NCBI RefSeq assembly: GCF_965137335.1
Contig: NZ_CBCRZD010000007.1
Length of the DNA: 64,000 bases
DNA from: Empedobacter stercoris
GTDB lineage: Bacteria > Bacteroidota > Bacteroidia > Flavobacteriales > Weeksellaceae
Strand: one strand, 5' to 3'
Shown: one piece after another, positions 53,727 through 62,443 of the stretch
Layout: every line of letters starts with the position of its first letter
Numbering within the stretch: position 1 is the first letter of the stretch
Position numbers and translations under genes: made by a program
Notes under the pieces: model-generated
The model's input: the letters and a program-made list of their open reading frames with translations, nothing else
What the model was told of the DNA's origin: nothing
Databases searched by the model: none

Positions 53727-55993
53727 TAGTTACTCGCTGTCTCTACTTGTTCAGCACTGATATCTGTTCCTAAACGTTGTAAATACGCAATTAATGCAGT
53801 AATCTCACGGTCTCTTAACGGAACAAACTCTTTACCTTCAGCTTTAGCTTCAGCTTCTTTTTTTGCATATAACTCTTTTAAGTCATTTGCATCTTTAAAG
53901 ATACTTGTTTCGATAGCTATCGCTTGTTTGTTCATAGAAACTTGCATACTGTCAAAATCTTCTTGTTCATAAGGAACTCCTAATGCAACCATAGATTTCA
54001 TTTTATCACGTGTCAACTCACGGTCTAATTTATTTTCAATTAACCATGGGTAACGAGGCATGATAGATCCGTCTGATGTAGAACGTGGATTCCACATGTG
54101 TTTGTAATGCCAAGCATCTGGATTTTTACCTCCTTCACGGTGCAAGTCTGGACCTGTTCTTTTTGATCCCCATAAGAATGGATAATCGTAAACAAATTCT
54201 CCTGCTTTAGAGTATTCTCCATAACGTTTTACCTCGTCTCTAAACGGACGAATCATCTGAGTGTGACAAGCGTTACAACCTTCTCTAATATATAAATCAC
54301 GTCCTTCTAACTCTAAAGGTGTATATGGTTTTACACTTGAAATTGTAGGTACGTTAGATTTTACTACAATTGTAGGTACAATCTCTACTAAACCACCAAC
54401 AGCTAAAGTTAATACAGCAGCAATTGTTAAAACCATAGGAGTTCTTTCCATCCAAGAGTGTACTCCTTCTCCTTGTGTACGTGAAGCTGTTTTTGGTGCT
54501 AATGCAGGAGCTTCTGCTTCTTCATTCGCAATAAAGCTTCCTGATTTTACAGTTTTCCAAACATTAATAACCATTAAAATTGATCCAATCAAATATAATG
54601 TTCCTCCAAATGCACGTAATGGATATAACCATTGTTTAAGAATTGTAACTGTTTGTAAGAAGTTACCATATTCTAATGTTCCGTCAGCTGCGAATTGTTT
54701 CCACATTAAACCTTGTGTCCAACCTGCAACATACATAGGAATTACCCAGAATAAGATACCGAAAGTACCAATCCAGAAGTGTGTATTAGCCATCTTAACA
54801 GATGCTAATTTAGTTCCAAATAACTTTGGTACTAAGTAATAGATCATACCAAAAGCGATAAATCCATTCCATCCTAAAGTACCTACGTGTACATGAGCAG
54901 GAACCCAGTCTGTAAAGTGACCAATTTTATTTAAAGTTTTTGTTGCTAATAACGGTCCTTCGAAGGTAGCCATACCATAACAAGTTAAAGCAACTACGAA
55001 GAATTTCAAGATTGGATTTTCTCTTACTTTATCCCATGCACCACGTAATGTTAATAAACCATTTAACATACCTCCCCAAGATGGAGCGATTAACATGATA
55101 GAGAATCCTGTTCCTAAAGCTTGTGCCCAACCTGGTAATGCTGTATAAATCAAGTGGTGAGGTCCAGCCCAGATATAAATGAAAATCAATGACCAGAAGT
55201 GAATAATAGATAACTTGTATGAGAATACAGGTCTATTTGCTGCTTTTGGTACAAAGTAATACATTAATCCTAAAATAGGAGTTGTTAAGAAGAATGCTAC
55301 GGCATTGTGTCCGTACCACCATTGCACTAACGCGTCTTGAACTCCAGAATATAATGAGTAAGACTTTGGAGCTGTTAAGCTAAAAGTCACTGGAATTTCT
55401 AAGTTATTAAATACATGTAGCATTGTAATAGCTGCCCAAGTTCCGATGTAGAACCAAATAGCTACGTACAAGTGACGTACACGACGTTTAGCAATTGTTA
55501 AGAACATTTGTACTCCGAACAACACCCAAACTAGCGCGATTAAAATATCAATTGGCCATTCATGCTCAGCATACTCTTTAGAAGTGTTGTATCCTAAGAT
55601 AAATGTAACAAATGATAATACAATAAATAATTGCCATCCCCAGAAAACGATCCAGCTTAAAACGTCGCTGTACATTCTGGTTTTCAACAATCTTTGCATT
55701 GAATAATAAGCTCCGGTAAAGAACGAGTTACCAACAAAGGCGAATACCGCGAATGTTGTGTGTATCATTCTTAATCTACCAAAACCAAGTGTTCCTTGCG
55801 AGTTGATTAAACCTTGAATATCCCCTCCAATTGTTCCATCATCTGATCCGAAGATGTATTCTGGTAACGTAGGAAAAAACAACAAAGTTGCAACCAATAC
55901 TCCAAAGAAAAATGCCATAACTGCCCAAAACAATGTGGCATAAAGGAAATACTTTACGATCTTATTGTCGTAACTAAAAGTCTGCATTTGCAT
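53726..55993 (-). CDS. ccoNO: cbb3 oxidase fused subunits CcoN and CcoO
   Basis: 755 residues. The first ~490 form CcoN, the haem-copper core with 12 or more helices and ligand His residues in LRMIHTTFAVFAF, VQWWYGHNAVAFFLTTPILG, IYIWAGPHHLIYTALPGW and VPAHVHVGTLGWNGF. The C-terminal ~220 form CcoO with one haem motif CNACH (near residue 574) and a Met in WNPRSTSDGSIMPRYPWL. The fusion is in frame and natural for Bacteroidota. It reduces oxygen to water at low oxygen with proton pumping. The ATG shares one base with the ccoS stop. Confidence 0.95.
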   Translation of the reverse strand: MQMQTFSYDNKIVKYFLYATLFWAVMAFFFGVLVATLLFFPTLPEYIFGSDDGTIGGDIQGLINSQGTLGFGRLRMIHTTFAVFAFVGNSFFTGAYYSMQRLLKTRMYSDVLSWIVFWGWQLFIVLSFVTFILGYNTSKEYAEHEWPIDILIALVWVLFGVQMFLTIAKRRVRHLYVAIWFYIGTWAAITMLHVFNNLEIPVTFSLTAPKSYSLYSGVQDALVQWWYGHNAVAFFLTTPILGLMYYFVPKAANRPVFSYKLSIIHFWSLIFIYIWAGPHHLIYTALPGWAQALGTGFSIMLIAPSWGGMLNGLLTLRGAWDKVRENPILKFFVVALTCYGMATFEGPLLATKTLNKIGHFTDWVPAHVHVGTLGWNGFIAFGMIYYLVPKLFGTKLASVKMANTHFWIGTFGILFWVIPMYVAGWTQGLMWKQFAADGTLEYGNFLQTVTILKQWLYPLRAFGGTLYLIGSILMVINVWKTVKSGSFIANEEAEAPALAPKTASRTQGEGVHSWMERTPMVLTIAAVLTLAVGGLVEIVPTIVVKSNVPTISSVKPYTPLELEGRDLYIREGCNACHTQMIRPFRDEVKRYGEYSKAGEFVYDYPFLWGSKRTGPDLHREGGKNPDAWHYKHMWNPRSTSDGSIMPRYPWLIENKLDRELTRDKMKSMVALGVPYEQEDFDSMQVSMNKQAIAIETSIFKDANDLKELYAKKEAEAKAEGKEFVPLRDREITALIAYLQRLGTDISAEQVETASN

Positions 55994-56157
55994 TATGAGT
56001 CGATTTTATCTTGTGTTTTTTTATCATCTTTTAACATTCTCACTGCTGGAGATTCATCTTCGTCAAACTGTCCCTTTTTATATCCCATAAAGAATAATAG
56101 AAGGAAAATTGCCCCCAAAGAGACACTAACCAATATCATTAATAATAATATCCCCAT
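55993..56157 (-). CDS. ccoS: cbb3 oxidase maturation protein CcoS
   Basis: 54 residues: MGILLLMILVSVSLGAIFLL, LFFMGYKKGQFDEDESPAVR, MLKDDKKTQDKIDS. One transmembrane helix followed by the conserved GYKKGQFDDxE-type segment identifies CcoS, needed to insert haem and copper into CcoN. It lies between ccoI and ccoNO, and its stop overlaps the ccoNO start (TAATG). Confidence 0.93.
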   Translation of the reverse strand: MGILLLMILVSVSLGAIFLLLFFMGYKKGQFDEDESPAVRMLKDDKKTQDKIDS

Positions 56158-56164
56158 AGCTCTA

Positions 56165-56208
56165 CAAAATTACAAAGCCCTAAGTTCTTATCACAATGAT
56201 TTTGGTCA
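56165..56208 (-). promoter_or_regulatory. Promoter and Crp/Fnr-like site of ccoS-NO-Q-P
   Basis: On the minus strand the -7 element TAATTTTG (56165-56172) is an exact TAnnTTTG match, with ATTG (56194-56197) 21 nt upstream. It predicts a start site near 56161, only a few bases before the ccoS ATG. TGATTTTGGTCA (56197-56208) has the TGA-N6-TCA core of Crp/Fnr sites (7 of 10 FNR consensus positions), with centre 56202.5 at about -41.5. This is an internal promoter after ccoI. Confidence 0.5.
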
Positions 56209-56236
56209 GAGCAGTATGTATATACGTAATTTAAAA

Positions 56237-58633
56237 TCAGTCTAAATTCCATTTCGTTATTTTATCTGCAATTCGTGTGCTTGCCGTAGCAAAAATTAAC
56301 ACTGAAATAGAACTTATTGGCATTAAAATCGCTGCTACGACTGGTTGTAAATATCCAGAAACGGCAAAACTAAGCCCAACTATATTGTATAAGAAACTAA
56401 TAAAAAATGCAATTTTTACAAATTTCATTGTTGTCTTTGCTAATTTAAAAAAGTTTGGAATAGCCGAAAAACTTCTCGCATCCAAAATTCCGTCACATGA
56501 AGGTGAAAAACTGTTAATATCTTCAGAGATTGAAATCCCAACTGTACTTTGTTTCAAAGCTCCAGCATCATTTAATCCATCTCCAAGCATCATCACTTTT
56601 TTTCCATCCTCTTCCAATTGCTTGATGTATTCTAATTTATCCGTTGGTGATTGATTAAAAATCAATTTTGCATTTGATGGAAAAATCGTTTCTAAATATT
56701 CTTTTTCAGAATCATTATCCCCTGACAAAACATGCAATTGATATGCATCCAACTCTTTCAATATACCATCCAATCCTTTTCGGTATCGATTGGTATAAAC
56801 AAATTTACCAAAAACTTCTCCATCAATTGATATAAAAACTTGAGATTGATTTAATCTATTTTCATTAAAAATTGCATTGGTAAAACTTCTCGACCCAACT
56901 TTTAATTGATGCCCATCTACTTCTGCTTGTTGACCTTTCCCAACTATTTCTTCGTAATTAGAAATCGGCAAATGATCGTCAACATTTAGTTTTTTATACA
57001 ACGTACGACTAAGCGGGTGATTTGAATTTCTGATTAATGCTTTTACCAATTGTTTCTGATAATCGGATAATTCTTTTCCTTCGTATTGTACTTGCGCTTC
57101 GTCACTTTCTGTAATTGTTCCTGTCTTGTCAAAAACTACATCCGTAATTTTTTCCATTCTTTCTACAGTCGATGTGTTTTTTACATAAAACTTTTTGTTA
57201 CCGAAAATACGCATCATATGTCCCAAAATAAACGGCGAGGACAATCCTAACGCACAAGGACAAGCAATAATAAGAATAGATGTGACTACTTCTAAAATTT
57301 TAGAAGAATCGTGATAATACCAATAAACAGCTGAAATTGCTGTAATAATCAGAATAATTAACGTAAAATAATGACTAATCTTATTGGTTAATGCATTTAA
57401 TTCTGATTCTTCTTTTTGAAAAGCATCATTGTTCCAAAGTTGGGTTAAATAACTTTGATTAACATCCGAAATAATTTCTAATTCGATGGCATGACCAGAC
57501 TGCTTACCTCCTGCAAATATCTTATCTCCAGCTTTTTTAGGAATCAAACGTGCTTCTCCTGTCACAAACGAGTTGTCGATCATCGCTTCTCCTTTCATTA
57601 AAATAGCATCAGCTGGGATGATTTCTTCATTTCTGATTAATATTCGATCACCTTTTTTTAAATCAGCCAACAAAATAGGTTGTTCATATCCATCTTCTAA
57701 CTTCGCAACTGCAATAGGGTAAAATGACTTATAATCTCTATCAAATGCTAACGCTTGCATCGTTTGTTGTTGAAACCATTTTCCTGTTAACATCAAAAAC
57801 AATAACATTGCTAATGTATCGAAATAACCGGGCGAAATATCGAAAATGATATCATAAGTAGATTTGAACATAATCACGATTATCCCCAAAGCTATAGGTA
57901 CATCGATATTGATGTATTTATTTTTCAAACCTTGCCAAGCAGAAACAAAATAATCAGTAGAAGAATAAAAGAAAACAGGCAAAGACAACGCGAACATAGT
58001 CCAGCGGAAATATCCTTTATTTTCTTCTAACCATTGTTCTTTTACTTCTCCAAAAACCTCTACATATTCAGGGAACGATAGAAGCATTATATTTCCAAAA
58101 CAGAAACCTGCAATTACCAATTTACTCACCAAAGAGCGATCGACTTTGCTTTTATTCTTTTTATCTAATGTTTTTAGATTAATAGATGGTTTGTACCCAA
58201 GATTTGTAATTAATCGTGCTAAATCTCCTAATTTCAAATCCGCATCTCGATAAGTAATCTGAACAGTTTTTTGAGTAAAATTAACATTAGAAGAAATGAT
58301 ATTTGGGTTGATTGTATCCAAACTCTCTAACAACCAAACACATGAAGTACAATGCATTACAGGAACATAAAAGGAGACAACTGTAACGCCATCATCAGAA
58401 AAATCTACAACTTTATCAAAGATTTCTTTTGTGTTTAAGAAATCAAATTGATGATTACTTTTTCCATCAGGACGCAAACCTGCATTACGATTAAGATCGT
58501 AATAATCTTTCAAGTTATTTACGTTTAAAATCTCGTAAACCGTTTTACAACCCTGACAACAAAAATCCTTTTCATCGAACTGAATAACCTCTTCTTCAAT
58601 CCGTTGACCACAGTGAAAACAATTCTCTTCCAT
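56237..58633 (-). CDS. ccoI: cbb3 oxidase-associated copper P-type ATPase CcoI (FixI)
   Basis: 798 residues. The N-terminus has a Cys-rich metal-binding part (CFHCGQRI, FCCQGCKTVYEIL) and a heavy-metal domain with MHCTSCVWLLES. The P1B-ATPase core follows: CPC in IIACPCALGLSSPFI, phosphorylation site DKTGT, the HP motif in RNSNHPLSRTL, and GDGLNDAGALKQS. It supplies copper to the oxidase across the inner membrane. It is the first gene of the cluster and divergent from the Crp/Fnr gene; a promoter sits in that gap. Confidence 0.95.
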   Translation of the reverse strand: MEENCFHCGQRIEEEVIQFDEKDFCCQGCKTVYEILNVNNLKDYYDLNRNAGLRPDGKSNHQFDFLNTKEIFDKVVDFSDDGVTVVSFYVPVMHCTSCVWLLESLDTINPNIISSNVNFTQKTVQITYRDADLKLGDLARLITNLGYKPSINLKTLDKKNKSKVDRSLVSKLVIAGFCFGNIMLLSFPEYVEVFGEVKEQWLEENKGYFRWTMFALSLPVFFYSSTDYFVSAWQGLKNKYINIDVPIALGIIVIMFKSTYDIIFDISPGYFDTLAMLLFLMLTGKWFQQQTMQALAFDRDYKSFYPIAVAKLEDGYEQPILLADLKKGDRILIRNEEIIPADAILMKGEAMIDNSFVTGEARLIPKKAGDKIFAGGKQSGHAIELEIISDVNQSYLTQLWNNDAFQKEESELNALTNKISHYFTLIILIITAISAVYWYYHDSSKILEVVTSILIIACPCALGLSSPFILGHMMRIFGNKKFYVKNTSTVERMEKITDVVFDKTGTITESDEAQVQYEGKELSDYQKQLVKALIRNSNHPLSRTLYKKLNVDDHLPISNYEEIVGKGQQAEVDGHQLKVGSRSFTNAIFNENRLNQSQVFISIDGEVFGKFVYTNRYRKGLDGILKELDAYQLHVLSGDNDSEKEYLETIFPSNAKLIFNQSPTDKLEYIKQLEEDGKKVMMLGDGLNDAGALKQSTVGISISEDINSFSPSCDGILDARSFSAIPNFFKLAKTTMKFVKIAFFISFLYNIVGLSFAVSGYLQPVVAAILMPISSISVLIFATASTRIADKITKWNLD

Positions 58634-58642
58634 ACTATTTTA

Positions 58643-58696
58643 CAAAATTACTTTCCTTTTATCAGAATTAACGTTAACTTTGTATGAATTAAGTCA
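58643..58696. promoter_or_regulatory. Divergent promoter region between ccoI and the Crp/Fnr gene
   Basis: The minus strand has TAATTTTG (58643-58650) for ccoI. The plus strand has TAACTTTG (58675-58682) for the regulator gene. Both are exact TAnnTTTG matches. Two palindromes lie between or over them: TTAACGTTAA (58668-58677), overlapping the regulator's -7, and ATGAATTAAGTCAT (58684-58697), with the TGA-N6-TCA core near the regulator's start site. The layout suggests autoregulation and shared control. Confidence 0.5.
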
Positions 58697-58708
58697 TAAC
58701 AATAAGAT

Positions 58709-59416
58709 ATGTCAGAGTTTAATGAGAATGTAGTATCGATTAAAGCGATGTTTGATAACCCAGAGTCTTTTGGGGTTTTTAGTAAAGAAGAATTGTTGGA
58801 GTTCGAGCAAGAGAAAAAAATCTTGAATCTAAAAAAAGGTGACGAAATCATCCAGGAAGGAAATACGCCAAAAGGTATTTACTGTGTGATGAAAGGAACA
58901 GCAAAACTTTTTAAGATTGGTTTCAACGGAAAAGAACAAATTTTACGCTTTATCAACGAAGGTGACATCATAGGATATCGTTCAATTTTAAGTCAAGAAG
59001 TTTTTGGTGCATCTGCAACTGCGATGACTGCGATTGAAATTTATTACATTCCAGAAAAATTCTTCTTAAAATTACTGGAAATTAATCCAAAATTAGCCTT
59101 CAATATTCTACAACGAATCGCAAAAGATTTAGGAGAATATGCACGTACAATTACATATTTAGCTCAAAAAACGGTTCGCGAACGATTGGCAGAAGTTTTA
59201 ATTTTATTAGAAGGCAAATTAGGTACTGATAAAGATGGTTTCATCAATATTTCTTTAACACGTGAAGAAATGGCAAATTTAATTGGAACAGCAACAGAAT
59301 CTGCAATTCGATTAATTTCTGAATTTAAAACAGATGAATTGATAGAAGTTGAAGGTCGAAAAATCAAACTTTTGGATCATCAAAAATTGACGAAATTAGG
59401 TCATGTAATATTATAA
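58709..59416 (+). CDS. Crp/Fnr family transcription regulator
   Basis: 235 residues: a cyclic-nucleotide-type beta-roll (about 20-130), a dimer helix (about 125-155) and a winged helix-turn-helix (about 165-230). The recognition helix reads GTATESAIRLISEF; Glu197 and Arg201 keep the E-xxx-R spacing of Crp (Glu181, Arg185), which contacts TGA half-sites. The only Cys is residue 59, so it cannot hold an FNR-type iron-sulfur cluster and must sense something else, perhaps haem-bound gas, redox or a metabolite. It is divergent from ccoI, so control of the cbb3 cluster is likely. Confidence 0.92.
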   Translation: MSEFNENVVSIKAMFDNPESFGVFSKEELLEFEQEKKILNLKKGDEIIQEGNTPKGIYCVMKGTAKLFKIGFNGKEQILRFINEGDIIGYRSILSQEVFGASATAMTAIEIYYIPEKFFLKLLEINPKLAFNILQRIAKDLGEYARTITYLAQKTVRERLAEVLILLEGKLGTDKDGFINISLTREEMANLIGTATESAIRLISEFKTDELIEVEGRKIKLLDHQKLTKLGHVIL

Positions 59417-59421
59417 TAAAG

Positions 59422-59455
59422 AAATCCTCTCAAAAAAATGAGAGGATTTTTTTTG
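59422..59455 (+). terminator. Terminator of the Crp/Fnr gene
   Basis: The stem AAATCCTCTC/GAGAGGATTT (59422-59431 with 59440-59449), with an A-rich loop, is followed by TTTTT. Confidence 0.85.
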
Positions 59456-59551
59456 CTTTAAACCTATTAGCTATTTTAATTTCATGTTATAACATGCTAA
59501 AATTCTAAAGTAAACACAAAAAAAACTGATACATTTTTTTAATTGATTGCC

Positions 59552-59596
59552 TGTAACTTTTGTTACAACGAAAAAAGAAACGAAACCCTACCTTTG
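59552..59596 (+). promoter_or_regulatory. Crp/Fnr-shaped operator and promoter of the DsrE-like gene
   Basis: TGTAACTTTTGTTACA (59552-59567) is a perfect inverted repeat with 6-nt arms and a 4-nt spacer, the geometry of Crp/Fnr sites. The -7 element TACCTTTG (59589-59596) is an exact TAnnTTTG match. The operator centre is at about -40.5 from the predicted start site near 59600. No -33 TTTG is at the normal spacing. Confidence 0.6.
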
Positions 59597-59618
59597 AATT
59601 AATTGTAAATAGAAAAAA

Positions 59619-60056
59619 ATGAAGAAGATAGTTTTTATGCTTGCTTTTGCAACTACTTTCACAGCACAAGCCAACACAACACAACTTGAAAACAACCAAA
59701 TTGAACAATCGTACCAACTTAAAAAGAAAGGTAAATATGCAATTATGGTACAAAACAAAATGATGTTGATGTCATCGATTATGACTGGTCAGGAAATGTT
59801 AAAGAACAATCCGAAATCAACATTTGAAATTGTGATGATTGCTGCTGCTGTTAAGGATATAGCAGAAGATAATGAGCTAAAAGAAATGATGAAAAAAGCG
59901 AATGCAGCTGGAATTAAGTTTACTTCGTGCGAATTTGCAATGAATAAATTAGGGGTAAATAAATCTCAATATTTAGAGTTTGTGCAAACAACACCAAATG
60001 CATTTATTTATCTTTTCGAATTACAAGAAAAAGGATTTAAACAAATTATACTTTAA
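59619..60056 (+). CDS. Exported DsrE-like protein
   Basis: 145 residues with signal peptide MKKIVFMLAFATTFTAQA. The mature part follows the DsrE/DsrF-like fold: GKYAIMVQNKMMLMSSIMTG, STFEIVMIAAAVKDIAEDNE, AAGIKFTSCEFAMNKLGVNK and the C-terminal FIYLFELQEKGFKQIIL, matching the usual xxELQExGFxyI ending. A Cys (near residue 107) sits where DsrE-type proteins often have the reactive Cys. Periplasmic members are linked to sulfur metabolism, but the role here is not known. It follows the Crp/Fnr gene and has its own predicted operator. Confidence 0.75.
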   Translation: MKKIVFMLAFATTFTAQANTTQLENNQIEQSYQLKKKGKYAIMVQNKMMLMSSIMTGQEMLKNNPKSTFEIVMIAAAVKDIAEDNELKEMMKKANAAGIKFTSCEFAMNKLGVNKSQYLEFVQTTPNAFIYLFELQEKGFKQIIL

Positions 60057-60060
60057 CCAA

Positions 60061-60093
60061 AAAAGATGGATTTTATAAATCCATCTTTTTTTA
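60061..60093. terminator. Bidirectional terminator
   Basis: The stem AAAAGATGGATTT/AAATCCATCTTTT (60061-60073 with 60077-60089), with a TAT loop, is flanked by A's on the left and T's on the right. It serves the convergent DsrE-like and hflX genes. Confidence 0.85.
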
Positions 60094-60095
60094 TA

Positions 60096-61322
60096 TTATT
60101 CTTCCAAATCACTCTCTTCTTCCTCATCATAATACTGAAAAAGGAAATTATTGTAAGGAAAACGTTTCATGTGAAGTTCTTTTACTTCTTCATAAACCGT
60201 TTTTCGTAATTCTTCTAAATTATCTTTTTCTGTAGCAGAAATAAACAATGTCGGATAATCCGTTTTTGCCATCCAAGTTCGTTTCCAATCTTCTAACGAA
60301 TAGTTTTCAAATTTCTTTTCAGACAAATCATCTTCATCTTGTTTCGTATAAGAAAAATTATCAATTTTATTAAAAACCATAATCGTTGGCTTCTCTTTCG
60401 AATCAATTTCAGCTAAAATTTGATTCACTGAATTAACATGATCTTCAAAACTTGCATGTGAAATATCGACGACATGAACCAATAAATCTGCTTCACGAAC
60501 CTCATCCAATGTCGACTTAAAGGATTCTACCAATTGTGTTGGCAATTTTCGAATAAACCCAACCGTATCCGTTAACAAGAAAGGTAAATTACCAATCACT
60601 ACTTTACGAACTGTTGTATCTAATGTTGCAAATAACTTGTTTTCTGCAAAAACTTCTGACTTCGACAAAACATTCATCAACGTCGATTTTCCAACATTGG
60701 TATAACCAACCAACGCTACGCGAACCAATGCACCACGATTTTTACGTTGAGTCGCCATTTGCTTGTCTATTCCTTTCAATTTTTCTTTCAGTAATGTAAT
60801 ACGATCACGAATAATACGTCTATCAGTTTCGATTTCCGTTTCTCCAGGACCACGCATTCCAATTCCACCTCGCTGACGCTCCAAGTGCGTCCACATTCGT
60901 GTTAAACGAGGTAATAAATATTGGTATTGAGCCAATTCTACTTGAGTTCTTGCATAAGAAGTTTGCGCTCGTTGTGCAAAAATATCAAGAATCAATTGTG
61001 TTCTATCAATAATTTTTTTATTGACAACTTTCTCAATATTTTTTAGCTGAGAAGGAGTTAATTCATCATCAAAAATTACTGTATCAATGTCATATTGCTC
61101 TACAAATGCAGCAATTTCATCTAATTTCCCGCTTCCTACAAAAAATTTAGAATCAGGACGATCCATTTTTTGAGTGAAACGTTCACCAACTGTAGCTCCT
61201 GCTGTATACGCCAAGAACTCCAATTCATCCATATATTCAGTCAGTTTTTCTTCGGATTGTTCGCGTGTAATCAATCCAACTAAAACGACCTTTTCGTATT
61301 GTGCTTCTTTCTTTTCTAACAT
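60096..61322 (-). CDS. hflX: Ribosome-associated GTPase HflX
   Basis: 408 residues. It splits stalled or stressed ribosomes. The N-terminal domain (about 1-190) includes DDELTPSQLKNIEKVVNKKI and the glycine-rich linker RQRGGIGMRGPGETEIETDR. The G domain has VGYTNVGKSTLMN (G1), DTVGFIRKLP (G3) and FNKIDNF (G4). An acidic tail (YYDEEEESDLEE) closes the protein. It is a single-gene unit convergent with the DsrE-like gene. Confidence 0.95.
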   Translation of the reverse strand: MLEKKEAQYEKVVLVGLITREQSEEKLTEYMDELEFLAYTAGATVGERFTQKMDRPDSKFFVGSGKLDEIAAFVEQYDIDTVIFDDELTPSQLKNIEKVVNKKIIDRTQLILDIFAQRAQTSYARTQVELAQYQYLLPRLTRMWTHLERQRGGIGMRGPGETEIETDRRIIRDRITLLKEKLKGIDKQMATQRKNRGALVRVALVGYTNVGKSTLMNVLSKSEVFAENKLFATLDTTVRKVVIGNLPFLLTDTVGFIRKLPTQLVESFKSTLDEVREADLLVHVVDISHASFEDHVNSVNQILAEIDSKEKPTIMVFNKIDNFSYTKQDEDDLSEKKFENYSLEDWKRTWMAKTDYPTLFISATEKDNLEELRKTVYEEVKELHMKRFPYNNFLFQYYDEEEESDLEE

Positions 61323-61458
61323 AAATCTCTACAAAAATAAAGTAAAGTTTTTGATGTCAAACCACTTCATCAAAATTCTTAACGATTATTTACAAAATCC
61401 CCTTAATTATACTCAAATAAAATTATCATATTTGCCAGCTAATTAAACAATATTTTAT

Positions 61459-62347
61459 ACGAAGAAAAATTTACTAGTTGGGGCTTTAACCCTATTATCA
61501 TTAAATGTTAATGCTCAAAACCAAAATATTTCTTTTGAAGAATCTGAAGGTTTTTCAATCGGAAATCTAAACAACCAAAAAAAACTGGTTCAATTGGGGA
61601 TATGTTTCTGATGAAAATTCTAAAGTCAATAATACAATTTCGAGCAAAGGAACGAATTCTGTATATGTTATAAATGATGAAGTAGAAGAAGGAAATTGGG
61701 GTGGAATCGCTTATCCAATTGCAAAGTATCGTAAATACACTATTTCTACTGATGTTTATTTGGAGAAAACTGAAAATTCAAATTATGAAATGTTAGGCTT
61801 TTATAACGAAAACAATGAGTTCGATTTGGTTGGTGGTTTGATATTTTACTTTGATGGAGAAATTGCATACGAACACATGAAAAATAGTGTAACAGTTGGT
61901 ACATGGACACCTAAAAAATGGTACAATGTGAAAGCTGAAGTCGATTTAAATGCAAAAAAAGTTATTTACTATTTAGATCATGTAAAAATTCAAGAAACAA
62001 TTATAGATGATCTGAATAAAGATATTACCGAAGTAGATTTTAGTTTTGATAATTATGGTTCAAGTTTTTTTGTAGATAATGTAACTATTATTGATTTAGA
62101 AAATTTAGGATTAACAGAGAATAACAAGAATCCTATTTCTATTTATCCAAATCCATCTTCAACATACATTAATATTAATACTACAGAAAAAATAAAAACC
62201 GTTACCGTTACAGATTTAACAGGTAAAATAATTTTAAATCAACAAGATTCCAATAAAATCGATATTCATCATTTGTCAAATGGGGTATATCTTATCAACA
62301 TTAATACAGACAACTCCCAATCAATTCAAAAATTTATAAAAAAGTAA
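61459..62347 (+). pseudogene. Type IX secretion cargo gene, decayed
   Basis: The frame begins where ATG is expected, but with ACG (61459-61461): TKKNLLVGALTLLSLNVNAQ is otherwise a normal signal peptide. An A8 run (61577-61584) shifts the frame into TGA; seven A's would give NQKNWFNWGYVSDEN and continue open to TAA at 62345-62347. The middle looks like a jelly-roll adhesion or carbohydrate-binding module (about 150 residues). The end is a type A sorting domain (ISIYPNPSSTYININ, ITGKIIL-like, LSNGVYLININTD, IQKFIKK). Two independent lesions point to a real pseudogene. Confidence 0.8.
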
Positions 62348-62443
62348 ATATTTAGAAAATAAAACCTAATTACTATAAATTTTAAAATATAACATTAGAA
62401 ATGAGATTCTTCTTAATTATTTTTTCTAAACATTAAAAATTTC

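Noticed and set aside
53726..55993. ccoNO fusion as an assembly artefact
   Set aside because: Both parts are complete and in frame, gene overlaps with ccoS and ccoQ are tight, and the fusion is known in Bacteroidota.
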